Source of the DNA: Shinella sp. SUS2
GTDB lineage: Bacteria > Pseudomonadota > Alphaproteobacteria > Rhizobiales > Rhizobiaceae
DNA length: 64,000 bases
Direction: 5' to 3'
Assembly (NCBI RefSeq): GCF_001262505.1
Contig: NZ_KQ410739.1
Coordinates: 112,859 to 176,858, forward strand
Position numbers and translations under genes: made by a program. Below the pieces are notes generated by a model. The model searched no databases. It was not told where the DNA came from and saw only the letters and a list, made by a program, of their open reading frames with translations. Shown one piece after another: positions 8,574 to 18,266 of this stretch. How positions within the stretch are numbered: the stretch's first letter is position 1; each line of letters opens with the position of its first letter.

Positions 8574-9773
8574 ATGGCCGAGATCGAGACCCTTTTCACC
8601 CGCGCGAAACTGGCGGACGGTTCGCTGAACGATATTGGCGTTGCCGGCGGCCGCATCGTCGCCATCGCGCCAGCGGGCGCGCTTGCGGGCGCGGCCTTGC
8701 AGGTGGACATTGCCGGCGCGCTGCTGGTGCCGGCCTTTGTCGAGGGCCACATCCACCTCGATACCAGCTTCTACGGCGACAAATGGATCCCGCACAAACC
8801 CTGCACCAACGGTTTTGACGTCCACGAACGCGTCGCCTTCCAGGCGCAGAACATGGCAAGCGCCGCGCCGATGGACGAGCGCGCCCGCAAGCAGCTGGAA
8901 CTCTGCGTTTCGAACGGCTCCCTCCAGATGCGCAGCCATGTCATGGTGGATGACTCGGTCGGGCTGAAATCGCTGGAGACGATCCTTGGTATCCGCGAGG
9001 AGTACTGCGATATCATCGACATTCAGCTCGTCGCCTTCCCGCAGAGCGGTATCCTGAAGAGCCCCGGCACGCCTGAGCTGCTGGACGAGGCGGTCGCGCT
9101 CGGCGCAGACCTCGTCGGCGGCCTCGATCCGGCAAGTTTCGACCGCGATATCGACGGCCATCTCGATGTCGTCTTCGGTGTTGCGGAAAAGCGCGGCGTC
9201 GGGGTCGATATCCATCTGCACGATTTCGGCTCGCTCGGCGCCTTCACGGTGGAGGAAATCTGCGCGCGCACCGTGGCGCTCGGTTTGCAGGGCAAGGTGG
9301 CGATCAGTCATGCCTATGGCCTCGGTGACCTCGATGCCGACGCCGCCCGCCGCATCGGGGCGAAAATCGCTGCCGCAGGCGTGTCGATCATGACCAACGC
9401 CCCCGGCGATCATGTCTTCCCGCCGGTCGCGCTGCTGCGCGCGGAAGGCGTCAACGTCTTCGCCGGCAATGACAATATCCGCGATTCCTGGTGGCCCTAC
9501 GGTGACGGGGACATGCTGGCCCGGGCCATGATGATCGGCTACCGCTCCGGCTTCTACACGGACGAGGAACTGACGGCCGCCTTCGACGTGGTGACATCAG
9601 CCGGTGCGAAGGCCCTCGGTCTCGAAGGCTACGGCATCGCTATCGGCGCCAGGGCCGATTTCGTGACGCTCGCCGCCGAACATGTACCGGAGGCCGTCGT
9701 GGCGGTGCCGAAGGGACGGCGGGTGTTCAAGGCCGGGCGGCTTGTCGCGGAGAATGGGGCGTTGGTGCGGTAG
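8574..9773 (+). CDS. Cytosine deaminase-like amidohydrolase
   Basis: A 399-residue metal-dependent hydrolase of the amidohydrolase superfamily. Metal ligands are visible in order: H59 and H61 in EGHIHLD, H214 and H216 in DIHLHD, H246 in SHAYG, and D300 in AGNDNIRD. The motif after D300 (WWPYGDGDML) is typical of the CodA/AtzC branch that deaminates cytosine, isocytosine or N-substituted triazines. It stands alone, between the transpeptidase pair and a bidirectional terminator. The substrate cannot be fixed from sequence. Confidence 0.88.
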   Translation: MAEIETLFTRAKLADGSLNDIGVAGGRIVAIAPAGALAGAALQVDIAGALLVPAFVEGHIHLDTSFYGDKWIPHKPCTNGFDVHERVAFQAQNMASAAPMDERARKQLELCVSNGSLQMRSHVMVDDSVGLKSLETILGIREEYCDIIDIQLVAFPQSGILKSPGTPELLDEAVALGADLVGGLDPASFDRDIDGHLDVVFGVAEKRGVGVDIHLHDFGSLGAFTVEEICARTVALGLQGKVAISHAYGLGDLDADAARRIGAKIAAAGVSIMTNAPGDHVFPPVALLRAEGVNVFAGNDNIRDSWWPYGDGDMLARAMMIGYRSGFYTDEELTAAFDVVTSAGAKALGLEGYGIAIGARADFVTLAAEHVPEAVVAVPKGRRVFKAGRLVAENGALVR

Positions 9774-9831
9774 AGCAGCAGGTTCTCGCGCTGGCGGTTG
9801 GCGGAGCGGACGTCGGCAAACCGACCAAGCA

Positions 9832-9871
9832 AAAGGGCGCGCCGCTTTCGCCGGCGCGCCCTTTCCTTTTT
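9832..9871. terminator. Bidirectional intrinsic terminator
   Basis: A perfect 12-bp stem (9832-9843 with 9853-9864, AAAGGGCGCGCC and its complement) with a nine-base loop. It has A-rich sequence on one side and CCTTTTT on the other. It separates the convergent amidohydrolase and flavoprotein genes. Confidence 0.85.
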
Positions 9872-9888
9872 GACGTCTCCAAAACCGA

Positions 9889-12450
9889 TTACGTGCGCGG
9901 CTTCAGGTTTTCAGGGTCGTACAGCGGCTTGTAGCCGATGCCGACCACCTCGACCGGGTAGGTCTCGGCAAAATACTCGATGTTGAGCTTGCGACCTTCC
10001 TGGCAATAGGCGTGCGGCAGGTAGGCGAGCGCGATGTTCTTGCCGATGGTCGGGCCGAAGGCGATGGACGTCGTGTAGGAACGGCGGCCGAGGTCGTCGA
10101 TGAGGACGTCGCCGGTCGCGGGGTCGATGACCGGCAGGTTGCCGAGCGGGTAGCGCTTGACACCGTTCCTGTCGGTGTTCTCGGTCATGACGAGCGTGCA
10201 GAGCATGGCGGGCTGGTGGTCGCGCGCCTTGTATTCCAGATGCTTCGCCTTGCCGCGGAAATCCGCTTCCTTGACCTTCGGGCGGGCAAGGTCGGCCTCG
10301 ATGAGGTTGTATTGGGTGAGAAGGTCGGCGTTCTGCAGACGCAGGCTCTTTTCCATGCGACGCGAATTGGCATAGGTCTCGACGCCGAAGGCCATGACGC
10401 CGGCGGCGCGCAGCGCATCCCAGACGGCGAGGCCGTCCTCGTACTTCATGTGCAGTTCCCAGCCCTGCTCGCCGACATAGGAGATACGGAAGGCGGTGAC
10501 GGGCTTGCCCGCAATCTCGATCTGCTTGATCGCGGCAAACGGGAAATTCTCGATATCGAGGCCGGCCGGGTCCGCCACCACCTTCTTCAGGTTTTCGCGG
10601 GCGTTCGGGCCCCAGATGCCGATGGTGATGAACTTTTCCGACGTGTCGGTGATGGTGACGTCAAGGCCACGATCCTCGGCGACGCGCTTCATGTAGTGGA
10701 AGTCGCGCGGGCCGGCATCGGCGCCGTTCACCAGGCGGCAGCGGTCGGCCATGCGGAAGACGGTGAAGTCGGCGCGCACCATGCCCTCGTCGTCGAGGAA
10801 GTGGGTGTAGATGCCCTTGCCGATGTTGCCGTCGCCGCCGATCTTGGCCGCGCAGAGCCATTCGAGCAGCTCGACATGGTCGGGGCCTTCGATGTCGACC
10901 ATGTGGAAATGCGAGAGGTTGACGATGCCGCAATCCTCGCTCATCGCGAGATGCTCGGCATTCGAGACGCGCCAGAAATGGCGGCTGTCCCACTCGTTCT
11001 CGCGCACCGGAACGCGGTTGCCATATTTTTCGAGCAGATGCTCGTTGGCGGCGTAGCCATGGGCACGCTCCCAGCCGCCGAGTTCCATGAAGTAACCGCC
11101 GAGTTCCTTTTCGCGCTCATGGAAGGGTGAGCGCTTGGCGCCGCGGCCGGAGGCATAGGGTTCGCGGTTGTGCACCGCCGGGAAGTAGATCTTTTGCGCG
11201 GCCTCGTAGCTGCGGCCTTCGATGAACTCCTCGGTGAGCTGGTGCGGGTAGAAGCGGGAATAGTCGATCGAGTTGTGGTCGATCTCGGTGCGACCGTCCG
11301 TCATCCAGTCGGCGATCAGCTTGCCGTAGCCGGGGCCGTCCTTCACCCAGATGGCGACGCAGTACCAGAGGCCCCGCACCTTCTGGCTTTCGCCGCAGGA
11401 CGGGCCGCCGGCGGCGGAGACCTGCAACAGGCCGTTGAAGGAATGGCCTTCGTTATAGCCGAGTTCGCCGAGGATCGGTGTCAGTTCCATGGCCTTTTCG
11501 AGGGGCTCGAGGATCTGCTCCATGTCGAGGTCGCGCTGCGAGGGCGAGAGGCGCGCCTCGTGCTTTTCGAGAATGTCGCGCGGGTGGCAGAGGCGCGGAC
11601 TGGTTTGCTCGTAGTAACCCCACTCGATCTGGCCGCCCTCGGTGGTCTTCGGGTCGCCGGTGTCGCGCATATAGGCGGAGTTGCCCTGGTCGCGCAGAAG
11701 CGGATAGCCGATTTCCTTGCCGGTGCCTTCGAACTCGTTGTACGGGCCGAAGAAGGTGAGGGGATGGTCGACCGGCATGACCGGCAGGTCCTCGCCGACC
11801 ATTTCGGCGATCAGGCGGCCCCAGATGCCGGCACAGACGATGACGTGATCCGCCATGATCGTGCCGCGATGGGTGACAACGCCCTTGATGCGACCGCCCT
11901 CGACGATCAGCGATTGGGCCGGCGTGTTGCCGTAGACCTGCAGCTTGCCGGATTTTTCGGCGGCATCGACCAGCTTGCCGGCAACCGTCTGCGAGCGCGG
12001 GACGACGAGGCCGGCATCGGGATCGAACAGGCCGCCCATCACCTGATCCTGCTCGATCAGCGGGAACATGTCCTTGATTTCGGCCGGTGAAACATAATGC
12101 GCGCGGGTGCCGAAGGCCCGGGCGGAGGAGAGCTTACGCTTGATCTCTTCCATCCAGGTGTCGTCGCCGGTGCGCGCGACCTCGAGGCCGCCGATGCGCG
12201 CGTAGTGGCCCATCTTCTCGTAGAAATCGATCGAATACTGGGTGGTCCAGACCGAAAGATAGTCGTGGCTGGTCGTGTAGCAGAAATCCGAGGCATGCGC
12301 CGTCGAACCAATGTCGGTCGGGATGCCCGACTTGTCGATGCCCACGATGTCGTCCCATCCCCGCTCGATGAGATGGTGGGCGATCGATGCGCCTACGATA
12401 CCACCCAAACCGATGATGACGACCTTCGCCTTTTGCGGAAACTCTGCCAT
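9889..12450 (-). CDS. GcvT-fused FAD oxidoreductase (dimethylglycine/sarcosine dehydrogenase-like)
   Basis: An 853-residue two-part enzyme. Residues 1-390 form a DAO-type flavin domain with the dinucleotide loop G14-LGGIVG. A short linker domain follows, and about 455-850 is a GcvT aminomethyltransferase-type folate-binding domain (GIWGPNARENL, ISYVGEQGWELH). Such proteins oxidatively demethylate N-methylated amino acids such as dimethylglycine and pass the one-carbon unit to tetrahydrofolate. The length matches the family. It probably belongs to osmolyte or betaine catabolism; the exact substrate is not visible. Confidence 0.9.
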   Translation of the reverse strand: MAEFPQKAKVVIIGLGGIVGASIAHHLIERGWDDIVGIDKSGIPTDIGSTAHASDFCYTTSHDYLSVWTTQYSIDFYEKMGHYARIGGLEVARTGDDTWMEEIKRKLSSARAFGTRAHYVSPAEIKDMFPLIEQDQVMGGLFDPDAGLVVPRSQTVAGKLVDAAEKSGKLQVYGNTPAQSLIVEGGRIKGVVTHRGTIMADHVIVCAGIWGRLIAEMVGEDLPVMPVDHPLTFFGPYNEFEGTGKEIGYPLLRDQGNSAYMRDTGDPKTTEGGQIEWGYYEQTSPRLCHPRDILEKHEARLSPSQRDLDMEQILEPLEKAMELTPILGELGYNEGHSFNGLLQVSAAGGPSCGESQKVRGLWYCVAIWVKDGPGYGKLIADWMTDGRTEIDHNSIDYSRFYPHQLTEEFIEGRSYEAAQKIYFPAVHNREPYASGRGAKRSPFHEREKELGGYFMELGGWERAHGYAANEHLLEKYGNRVPVRENEWDSRHFWRVSNAEHLAMSEDCGIVNLSHFHMVDIEGPDHVELLEWLCAAKIGGDGNIGKGIYTHFLDDEGMVRADFTVFRMADRCRLVNGADAGPRDFHYMKRVAEDRGLDVTITDTSEKFITIGIWGPNARENLKKVVADPAGLDIENFPFAAIKQIEIAGKPVTAFRISYVGEQGWELHMKYEDGLAVWDALRAAGVMAFGVETYANSRRMEKSLRLQNADLLTQYNLIEADLARPKVKEADFRGKAKHLEYKARDHQPAMLCTLVMTENTDRNGVKRYPLGNLPVIDPATGDVLIDDLGRRSYTTSIAFGPTIGKNIALAYLPHAYCQEGRKLNIEYFAETYPVEVVGIGYKPLYDPENLKPRT

Positions 12451-12636
12451 GTGCTGGACCCCGATGAAATATTGCTGCCGATTTTAGGGCCTGCTCGCCT
12501 GCCAGTGCAGCCTGTCTGCGACTCGCCAGCGACCAGTTCCGACAGTCGCCGGAACCGGACCTGTTGCAGGCCCCTCACGCCGGCGGCAAGACCCTAGCGG
12601 ATCACCGGGTGGGCGCAACGCTTTTCCTTCAGGGAT

Positions 12637-13239
12637 TCAGGCGGCCTCGCCGAGGGGAGCGACGCCCTCCTTCACCAGCACGGCCCTCACCGACGGCCGC
12701 GCGTCTATCCTGCCCGCCAGCGCCTGCAGGCTCTCCGGCAGGGCGATGCCGCACATCGCGGCCCAGCGCGCCATCACATAGAAGAAGGCATCCGAAGCGG
12801 AAAAGCGCGCGCCGAAGAAATAGTCGCCCTCGATGCGCGTGGCGATCCAGCCGAAGCGGCGGCCGAGCGTTTCGGTCAGCCAGGCCTTCTCCTCCTCGTT
12901 CTCGGTGAAGAACAGCCGCACGAAGGGTTTTTGCAGCTCGGTCGAGAGGAAGGCGAGCATCTGGAGGTGGCGTGTGCGGCCGAGCGGCCCGTCCGGCACA
13001 AGGCCGTCGCCGGCAAGGGCGATCCAGTCGAGCAGCGCGACGTTTTCCGTCAGGAGCAGGCCTTCATCGAGGCGAAGGGCCGGCACATAGCCGTTCGGAT
13101 TGACCGCCTCGTAGCTGCTGCCGTCCTCAAGCCTGTGCTGGAAGATGTCGACCGTGTGCGACCGGAAGGAAAGACCGGCTTCATGAAGCAGGATATGGGC
13201 GGCCTGGCTGCAGGCGGTGGGGGCGTAGTAGAAGTCCAT
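12637..13239 (-). CDS. Glutathione S-transferase family protein
   Basis: A 200-residue protein with thioredoxin-like N-terminal domain (YYAPTACSQAAHILLHEAGL, then NPNGYVPAL and LTENVALLDWIA) and an all-helical C-terminal domain. The TACS segment is the usual catalytic Ser/Cys position of beta-class GSTs. It lies next to, and on the same strand as, a GlxA-type regulator about 100 bases upstream. That suggests a link but not necessarily one transcript. Confidence 0.9.
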   Translation of the reverse strand: MDFYYAPTACSQAAHILLHEAGLSFRSHTVDIFQHRLEDGSSYEAVNPNGYVPALRLDEGLLLTENVALLDWIALAGDGLVPDGPLGRTRHLQMLAFLSTELQKPFVRLFFTENEEEKAWLTETLGRRFGWIATRIEGDYFFGARFSASDAFFYVMARWAAMCGIALPESLQALAGRIDARPSVRAVLVKEGVAPLGEAA

Positions 13240-13335
13240 GTTGCGTCTCCTCGTGTTTCGATGAGACGAGTGTGCCGGCGCCGGGGCCCGAAGGTCAGAG
13301 GCAAACGGGCTGGTTTCGGGGCAAATCGGCCATTG

Positions 13336-14340
13336 TCAGCCGAGACCGCGCTGGCGGTTGCGCTGGCGATACTGTGCCGGCGTGACGCCGACGCGGCGGC
13401 GAAAGAGCTTTCGGAAGAAGGTCGGATCGCCATAGCCGACTGCGACGGCGATGTCCTCGATGGCGTCCGGCCCGGTCTCCAGCATCTGCTTGGCCTCCTC
13501 GATGCGCATGGCCTGCACATAGTCTACGGGCGCATAGCCGGTGGCGGCCTTGAACTGGCGCTTGAAGGTGCGCTCGGCCAAACCGGAGCGCGCCACCATG
13601 GCGGCCACCGGGTTGGGGGCGGCATAGTTGTCGGCAAGCCAGGTCTGCACGTCGGCGATCGCGGCATTGCCGTGCTGGCGGGGTCGGGCCATGGAGGCGA
13701 AGGGGAGCTGCCCGTGACCCCGGTCGCCGATGAGGAAGAGCCGGGCGATGCGCGTCGCTTCCTCCGCCCCGCAGAAGCGGCCGATGAGGTAGAGCGCCAG
13801 ATCCTGCCAGGACGTGGCGCCGCCGGTGGTGATCAGCCGCCCGTCGCTGCCGCTGTCGCAGAGAATGCGCTCCGGCCGGAAGGCGACCTTTGGATAACGG
13901 TCGCGGAAAAGATCCGCCATGATCCAGTGCGAGGCGGCTTCTGTGCCGTCGAGCAGCCCGGCCTCGGCCAAAAGCACCGCGCCGCTGCAGGCCGAGCAGA
14001 CCAGCGCCTGCGCCTCGATATGCCGGCGCACCCAGGCGATTTCCCGCGGCCAGCGCCCAGCCGGCGAAAGGCCCGGGTCGAGATGGATGTCGCAGACGAC
14101 GACGATATCGGCAAGATGGCCGGAAAGCCCCTGCTGCGGGGTCACGCTGAGGCCGCTGCCCGTCTCCTGGGGGCCGCTCTGCGCGGCGACGAGCACCGGC
14201 TTGAGAGGGCGCTGCGCCTTCGGGCCGCGACCGGCCTCGCCGAGGATCTCGTGCAGCCCATAGGGCGCCATGGTGCCGCTTTCCGGCAGGGCGAGGATGG
14301 CGACGGTGAGGGGAGTGGTCGGCTTCGGGCGTGTCGGCAT
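13336..14340 (-). CDS. GlxA-family transcriptional regulator (DJ-1/PfpI plus AraC HTH)
   Basis: A 334-residue regulator with an N-terminal DJ-1/PfpI-like domain (about 10-190, with ALVCSACSGAVLLAEAGLLDG around the nucleophile-elbow cysteine) and a C-terminal AraC-type double helix-turn-helix (ARSGLAERTFKRQFKAATGYAPVDYVQ, then VAVGYGDPTFFRKLFRRRVGVTPAQYR). I start at MPTRPKPTTPL (14340). It is divergent from the SRPBCC gene at 14447, so it may control that gene as well as the downstream GST. Confidence 0.9.
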   Translation of the reverse strand: MPTRPKPTTPLTVAILALPESGTMAPYGLHEILGEAGRGPKAQRPLKPVLVAAQSGPQETGSGLSVTPQQGLSGHLADIVVVCDIHLDPGLSPAGRWPREIAWVRRHIEAQALVCSACSGAVLLAEAGLLDGTEAASHWIMADLFRDRYPKVAFRPERILCDSGSDGRLITTGGATSWQDLALYLIGRFCGAEEATRIARLFLIGDRGHGQLPFASMARPRQHGNAAIADVQTWLADNYAAPNPVAAMVARSGLAERTFKRQFKAATGYAPVDYVQAMRIEEAKQMLETGPDAIEDIAVAVGYGDPTFFRKLFRRRVGVTPAQYRQRNRQRGLG

Positions 14341-14446
14341 GGCGCAAGATTGGCACATCTGCCCCGAAAGTGTCGAGAACGTCTCTACCGGCCGTAGCCG
14401 GGTACGCGCATGCTCTTCCCGTTCCCCCAACAGGAAGGAAAAGGCC

Positions 14447-14911
14447 ATGTCCATCGAACTCGGCACCGTCGATATCACCAGAACCTTCGCTGCGCCGGCA
14501 GCGTCGGTCTTTGCGGCTTGGTCGCAACAGGCGGCGCAGGAAGCCTGGGGCGATCCCGGACCCGACTGGCAGATGCGCTTCGAGCGTTTCGGCTTTGCGG
14601 TCGGAGAAAGCGATCTCTGCCGCTTCGGTCCCGCGGACGGGCCTGTCTATCTCAACGAGAACCGCTACCTGCAGATCCTCCCGGAGGTGCGCATCGTCTA
14701 TGCCACCCTGCTGCGGGAGGACGGCACGCTCTCCTTTTCCGGCACGGTCGTCGTGACCTTCGAGCCGGTTCCCGACGGCACGCGTATGCGGCTTGTCGAA
14801 CAGGGCACCTATTTCGATGGTCGCGACAGGGCGGAGGACCATCAGGCCGGCTGGCAGGCCATGCTGGGAGCGATGGACCGCTACCTCCAGCAACAGGCCC
14901 GCGCGGCGTGA
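14447..14911 (+). CDS. SRPBCC (AHSA1-like) domain protein
   Basis: A 154-residue START-like fold protein of the AHSA1 type, starting MSIELGTVDITRTFAAPAASVFAAW with AGGAAGGA as ribosome binding site. Members bind hydrophobic ligands or act as stress-related helpers; no precise role can be given. It is convergent with a second SRPBCC cluster at 14914-16159 and divergent from the GlxA-type regulator. Confidence 0.85.
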   Translation: MSIELGTVDITRTFAAPAASVFAAWSQQAAQEAWGDPGPDWQMRFERFGFAVGESDLCRFGPADGPVYLNENRYLQILPEVRIVYATLLREDGTLSFSGTVVVTFEPVPDGTRMRLVEQGTYFDGRDRAEDHQAGWQAMLGAMDRYLQQQARAA

Positions 14912-14913
14912 GA

Positions 14914-15333
14914 TCAGAGATGGGCGTGGTGCGGCGGCGGATTTTCGTAGTCGTCCACCATGCCGTTCTCGTAGATGACGGGCGCGGCGCTGAGGTCTTC
15001 TTCCGACACGTCGTCCAGCGTGCCGGCATTGATGCAGTAGAAATGCCCCATGAAGGTTTCATGGTAGCCGCGCGAGAACGAGCGGACGCCGCAATTCCTG
15101 CAGAAGTAGTGGTCGACATCGCCTTCCGGCCAGTTCGAATTGGCGGCGCGGTAGGTGAGGAGCTGGTCTTTGCCGGACAGCAGCTTGAAGTCCTCGCGCT
15201 TCGAGAATGTCTTCAGCATGCGCGTGCGCCGGCAGAAGGAGCAGTTGCAGCGCCTCAGGCCCTCGTCGAGATCGAGCACGCATTCGTAGCGGACGGCGCC
15301 GCAATGGCAGCTGCCGTGATAGGTCTTCTTCAT
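14914..15333 (-). CDS. GFA (glutathione-dependent formaldehyde-activating-like) family protein
   Basis: A 139-residue zinc-binding protein with the family's cysteine pattern: SCHCGAVRYEC, CNCSFCRR and YFCRNCGVRSF. The fold is shared with S-hydroxymethylglutathione synthase, though many GFA proteins have other or unknown roles. Its start overlaps the upstream SRPBCC gene by four bases, making it the last gene of an ArsR-SRPBCC-GFA operon. Confidence 0.88.
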   Translation of the reverse strand: MKKTYHGSCHCGAVRYECVLDLDEGLRRCNCSFCRRTRMLKTFSKREDFKLLSGKDQLLTYRAANSNWPEGDVDHYFCRNCGVRSFSRGYHETFMGHFYCINAGTLDDVSEEDLSAAPVIYENGMVDDYENPPPHHAHL

Positions 15334-15803
15334 CGCTCTTCTCCTCCGGGGTGCTGTTGCAGGGCATAGGCGACCAGCCGGTCGAGGCATTCGCCCCAGC
15401 CTTCCGCATGGCTGTCGCGGGACTGGACCGTCTCGAACGGCGTCTGGGTGAAGGTCAGCCGGGTTTTTCCGGCAACATCCTCGAAGGTCACGGTCACCAG
15501 CGTTTCCGGCTCGTCCTCCGCGGTCCAGCGGAAGGTGAAGACGAGGCGGCGGTTTTCCGCGATTTCCCGGTAGATGCCGCCCATCGGATAATCTTCGCCA
15601 TCGGGCGAGCGGATCACCGCCGACCAGGCGCCGCCCGGGCGGACGTCCATGCGCACCGCATGGGCGGTGAAATCCTTCGGCCCCAGCCAGCGGGCAAGGT
15701 GCTCCGGCGCCGTCCAGAGCTTGAAGACGAGGGCGACAGGCGCGTCGATCAGGCGTTCGATGGCAAGGCCGATAGGCTCGGCGGCTCCAGCGGTCTGTTG
15801 CAT
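15330..15803 (-). CDS. SRPBCC (AHSA1-like) domain protein
   Basis: A 157-residue START-like protein with the AHSA1 pattern IERLIDAPVALVFKLWTAPEHLARWLGP and a C-terminal AEGWGECLDRLVAYA helix. It lies between the ArsR gene (14-base gap) and the GFA gene (ATGA overlap). This ArsR-plus-SRPBCC pairing is common in alphaproteobacteria, where the regulator controls its own operon. Ligand unknown. Confidence 0.88.
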   Translation of the reverse strand: MQQTAGAAEPIGLAIERLIDAPVALVFKLWTAPEHLARWLGPKDFTAHAVRMDVRPGGAWSAVIRSPDGEDYPMGGIYREIAENRRLVFTFRWTAEDEPETLVTVTFEDVAGKTRLTFTQTPFETVQSRDSHAEGWGECLDRLVAYALQQHPGGEER

Positions 15804-15817
15804 GATGGTCGTCCTCC

Positions 15818-16159
15818 TCAGTTCTTCTTGTCCGGCTCGCCGGCCTGCAATTGCCTGATGTAGTCGTCGAGCCGGTCGAAGCTCTCATCCCAGAAGCGCC
15901 GGTAGTTAGCGATCCACCCGTTGACCTCTTTCAGCGGCCCCGCCTCCAGGTGGCAGGGGCGCCATTGGGCGGTGCGGCTGCGGGTGATCAGGCCCGCAGC
16001 CTCCAGCACCTTCAGGTGCTTCGAGACGGCGGGCAGGCTCATCTCGAACGGGGCGGCGATTTCGTTCACTGTCGCATCCCCTTCGGAAAGCCGTGCGAGG
16101 ATCGCCCGGCGAGTCGGGTCCGCAAGGGCGGCAAACGTCATGCTCAGCGGGTCGCTCAC
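15818..16159 (-). CDS. ArsR-family transcriptional regulator
   Basis: A 113-residue winged-helix repressor (FAALADPTRRAILARLSEGDATVNEIA, MSLPAVSKHLKVLEAAGLI). It lacks the CVC metal motif of ArsR/SmtB metal sensors and belongs to the ArsR type that accompanies SRPBCC genes. It is first in a three-gene operon and divergent from the chromate transporter. The AT-rich gap 16160-16250 must hold its promoter and probable operator. Confidence 0.9.
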   Translation of the reverse strand: MSDPLSMTFAALADPTRRAILARLSEGDATVNEIAAPFEMSLPAVSKHLKVLEAAGLITRSRTAQWRPCHLEAGPLKEVNGWIANYRRFWDESFDRLDDYIRQLQAGEPDKKN

Positions 16160-16292
16160 GTCATTTATCCATTAGGTTAATTAACTGATGAGTTTAATAA
16201 TGCCGATACCCACGCCCGTCAAGTCCTCCGCCGCCTTGACAGGGCAGGGGGACGCTGCAATCGATCGCAGCGACACGGGGAAAGGACATCCG

Positions 16293-17693
16293 ATGAACGA
16301 CGGCGCGGCGACACTGCCCGATCCGGCCACTGCCGAAGGGCACGGCGTCTCCTTCGGCGAGGCGCTCCGCGTCTGGGCGCGCGTGGCGGCGCTCAGCTTC
16401 GGCGGCCCCGCCGGGCAGATCGCCGTGATGCACCGCATCGTCGTCGACGAGAAACGCTGGATCGGCGAGAAGCGCTTCCTCCACGCCCTGAACTATTGCA
16501 TGCTCCTGCCCGGACCCGAGGCCCAGCAACTCGCCGTCTATATCGGCTGGCTGATGCACCGCACGGCGGGCGGCCTTCTTGCCGGCCTTCTCTTCATCCT
16601 GCCCGGCTTCCTGTCGATCCTCGCGCTGAGCTATGTCTATGTGCTCTTCGGCGATGCCGGCGTGGTCGAGGGCCTGTTTTTCGGTCTCAAGGCGGCGGTG
16701 CTCGCCGTCGTCGTGCAGGCCGTGTTCCGCATCGGCAGCCGCGCGCTCGTCAATCCGGCGATGATCCTTCTCGCCGCCGCCGCCTTCGTCGCCATTTTCG
16801 CCTTCAAGGTGCCGTTTCCGCTCATCATCGTCGTTGCGGCGATCGTCGGTTACCTCGGTTCCAGATCCGGCTCCCGTCTTTTCCGCACGGCGGGCGGCCA
16901 TGCGGGGGCGGGCGCAAATGCCCTGAAGGACGAGGAGTCGCTGCTCGGCGAGGCGACACCCGCCCATGCCCGTCCGCATCTCGTCTGGTCGCTGAAGATC
17001 TCCGCGGCGCTGCTTTGTTTGTGGCTCGGGCCTGTTGCAACGATCTGGTTTTTCGCCGGCGGCAACGACGTCTTCACGCAGGTCGGCGCCTTCTTCAGCA
17101 AGATGGCGGTCGTCACCTTCGGCGGCGCCTATGCGGCGCTCGCCTATGTCGCGCAGGAGGCCGTGCAGCACTATGGCTGGCTGCGGCCCGGCGAAATGCT
17201 CGACGGGCTCGGCATGGCCGAGACGACGCCGGGGCCGTTGATCATGGTGCTGCAGTTCGTCGGCTTCCTCGCCGCCTACCGCGATCCCGGCGGCCTCGAT
17301 CCGCTCGTGGCGGCAACATTTGCGGCGATCCTCACCACCTGGGTCACCTTCGTGCCCTGCTTTCTCTGGATCTTCCTCGGGGCGCCCTTCATCGAGAAAT
17401 TGCGCGGCAATGCGGCGCTTTCCGGCGCCCTGTCGGCAATCACTGCCGCCGTCGTCGGGGTCATCCTCAACCTGGCGGTCTGGTTCGCCCTGCACACGCT
17501 GTTCGGGGAGGTGACGGTTCTTGCCGCAGGCCCGCTGCGTCTGGAAGTGCCCGTTCCATCGACACTCATCCTGCCATCGGCCTTGCTCGCCGCGGCGGCG
17601 GCCTATGCGCTGTTCCGCCTCAAGGCCTCGGTGCTGTTGACGCTGGCGCTGTCCGCGCTTGCCGGCATGGCCTGGATACTGGCAACGGGCTGA
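16293..17693 (+). CDS. chrA: Chromate transporter ChrA family
   Basis: A 466-residue polytopic membrane protein with the duplicated CHR domain. Each half shows the family motif region: SFGGPAGQIAVMHRIVV and LPGPEAQQLAVYIG in the first, TFGGAYAALAYVAQEAV and TPGPLIMVLQFVGF in the second. The family exports chromate. ATG at 16293 is used because GGGGAAAGGA lies just upstream. It converges on an XRE-cupin regulator three bases beyond its stop. Confidence 0.92.
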   Translation: MNDGAATLPDPATAEGHGVSFGEALRVWARVAALSFGGPAGQIAVMHRIVVDEKRWIGEKRFLHALNYCMLLPGPEAQQLAVYIGWLMHRTAGGLLAGLLFILPGFLSILALSYVYVLFGDAGVVEGLFFGLKAAVLAVVVQAVFRIGSRALVNPAMILLAAAAFVAIFAFKVPFPLIIVVAAIVGYLGSRSGSRLFRTAGGHAGAGANALKDEESLLGEATPAHARPHLVWSLKISAALLCLWLGPVATIWFFAGGNDVFTQVGAFFSKMAVVTFGGAYAALAYVAQEAVQHYGWLRPGEMLDGLGMAETTPGPLIMVLQFVGFLAAYRDPGGLDPLVAATFAAILTTWVTFVPCFLWIFLGAPFIEKLRGNAALSGALSAITAAVVGVILNLAVWFALHTLFGEVTVLAAGPLRLEVPVPSTLILPSALLAAAAAYALFRLKASVLLTLALSALAGMAWILATG

Positions 17694-17696
17694 TGA

Positions 17697-18266
17697 TCAG
17701 GAGATCACGTTGCGCACGAAACGCACGGCCACGGTGCCGGGATTGGCATAGGCATAGGCCTGGTCGGTGGCGTAGACGGTGAAGCTGCCCGCCGCAAAAT
17801 CCCTGGCGACGCCCGAAAGCTCAAGCCGCAGCGTGCCTTCGGTCACGAACAGCATTTCGTGCCAGCCGGTCGGGTCCGGCTCGGCGGCGTAGCGCTCGCC
17901 GGGGCCGAGCGACCAGAACCACATCTGCGCCTCCGCCGTTGCCGGTGCCGTGCCGAGCAGCACGGCGGTGCTGTCCGCATCGGTTCCCCGCCAGGTCACC
18001 TCGTTGATTTCCGCTGAAGGCGCGCGGGCCGGATCGCGCACGAGATCGACGAAGCGCACGCCCATGGCGGCGGCCAGCTTGTCGAGGCTCGACAGGCTGA
18101 TATTGGCATCGCCCCCCTCGACCGCCACGATCATGCGCCGGCTGATGCCGGAGGCCTGCGCCAGCGCGGCCTGGCTGAGCCCGGTCGCCTGGCGAAGGCG
18201 GCGCAGGTTGCCGGAGACATGGGCGAGCACGTCGCCGCGTTCTTGACCCTGCAGAATGTCGCTCAT
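17697..18266 (-). CDS. XRE-family regulator with C-terminal cupin domain
   Basis: A 189-residue protein. Residues 15-75 form an HTH (LRRLRQATGLSQAALAQASGISRRMIVAVEGG), and the C-terminal half is a small cupin barrel (PTGWHEMLFVTEGTLRLEL, FAAGSFTVYATDQAYAYAN) that would sense a small ligand. The target is unknown. The adjacent chrA is convergent, so local control is more likely of itself or the 18.3-18.7 kb region. Confidence 0.88.
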   Translation of the reverse strand: MSDILQGQERGDVLAHVSGNLRRLRQATGLSQAALAQASGISRRMIVAVEGGDANISLSSLDKLAAAMGVRFVDLVRDPARAPSAEINEVTWRGTDADSTAVLLGTAPATAEAQMWFWSLGPGERYAAEPDPTGWHEMLFVTEGTLRLELSGVARDFAAGSFTVYATDQAYAYANPGTVAVRFVRNVIS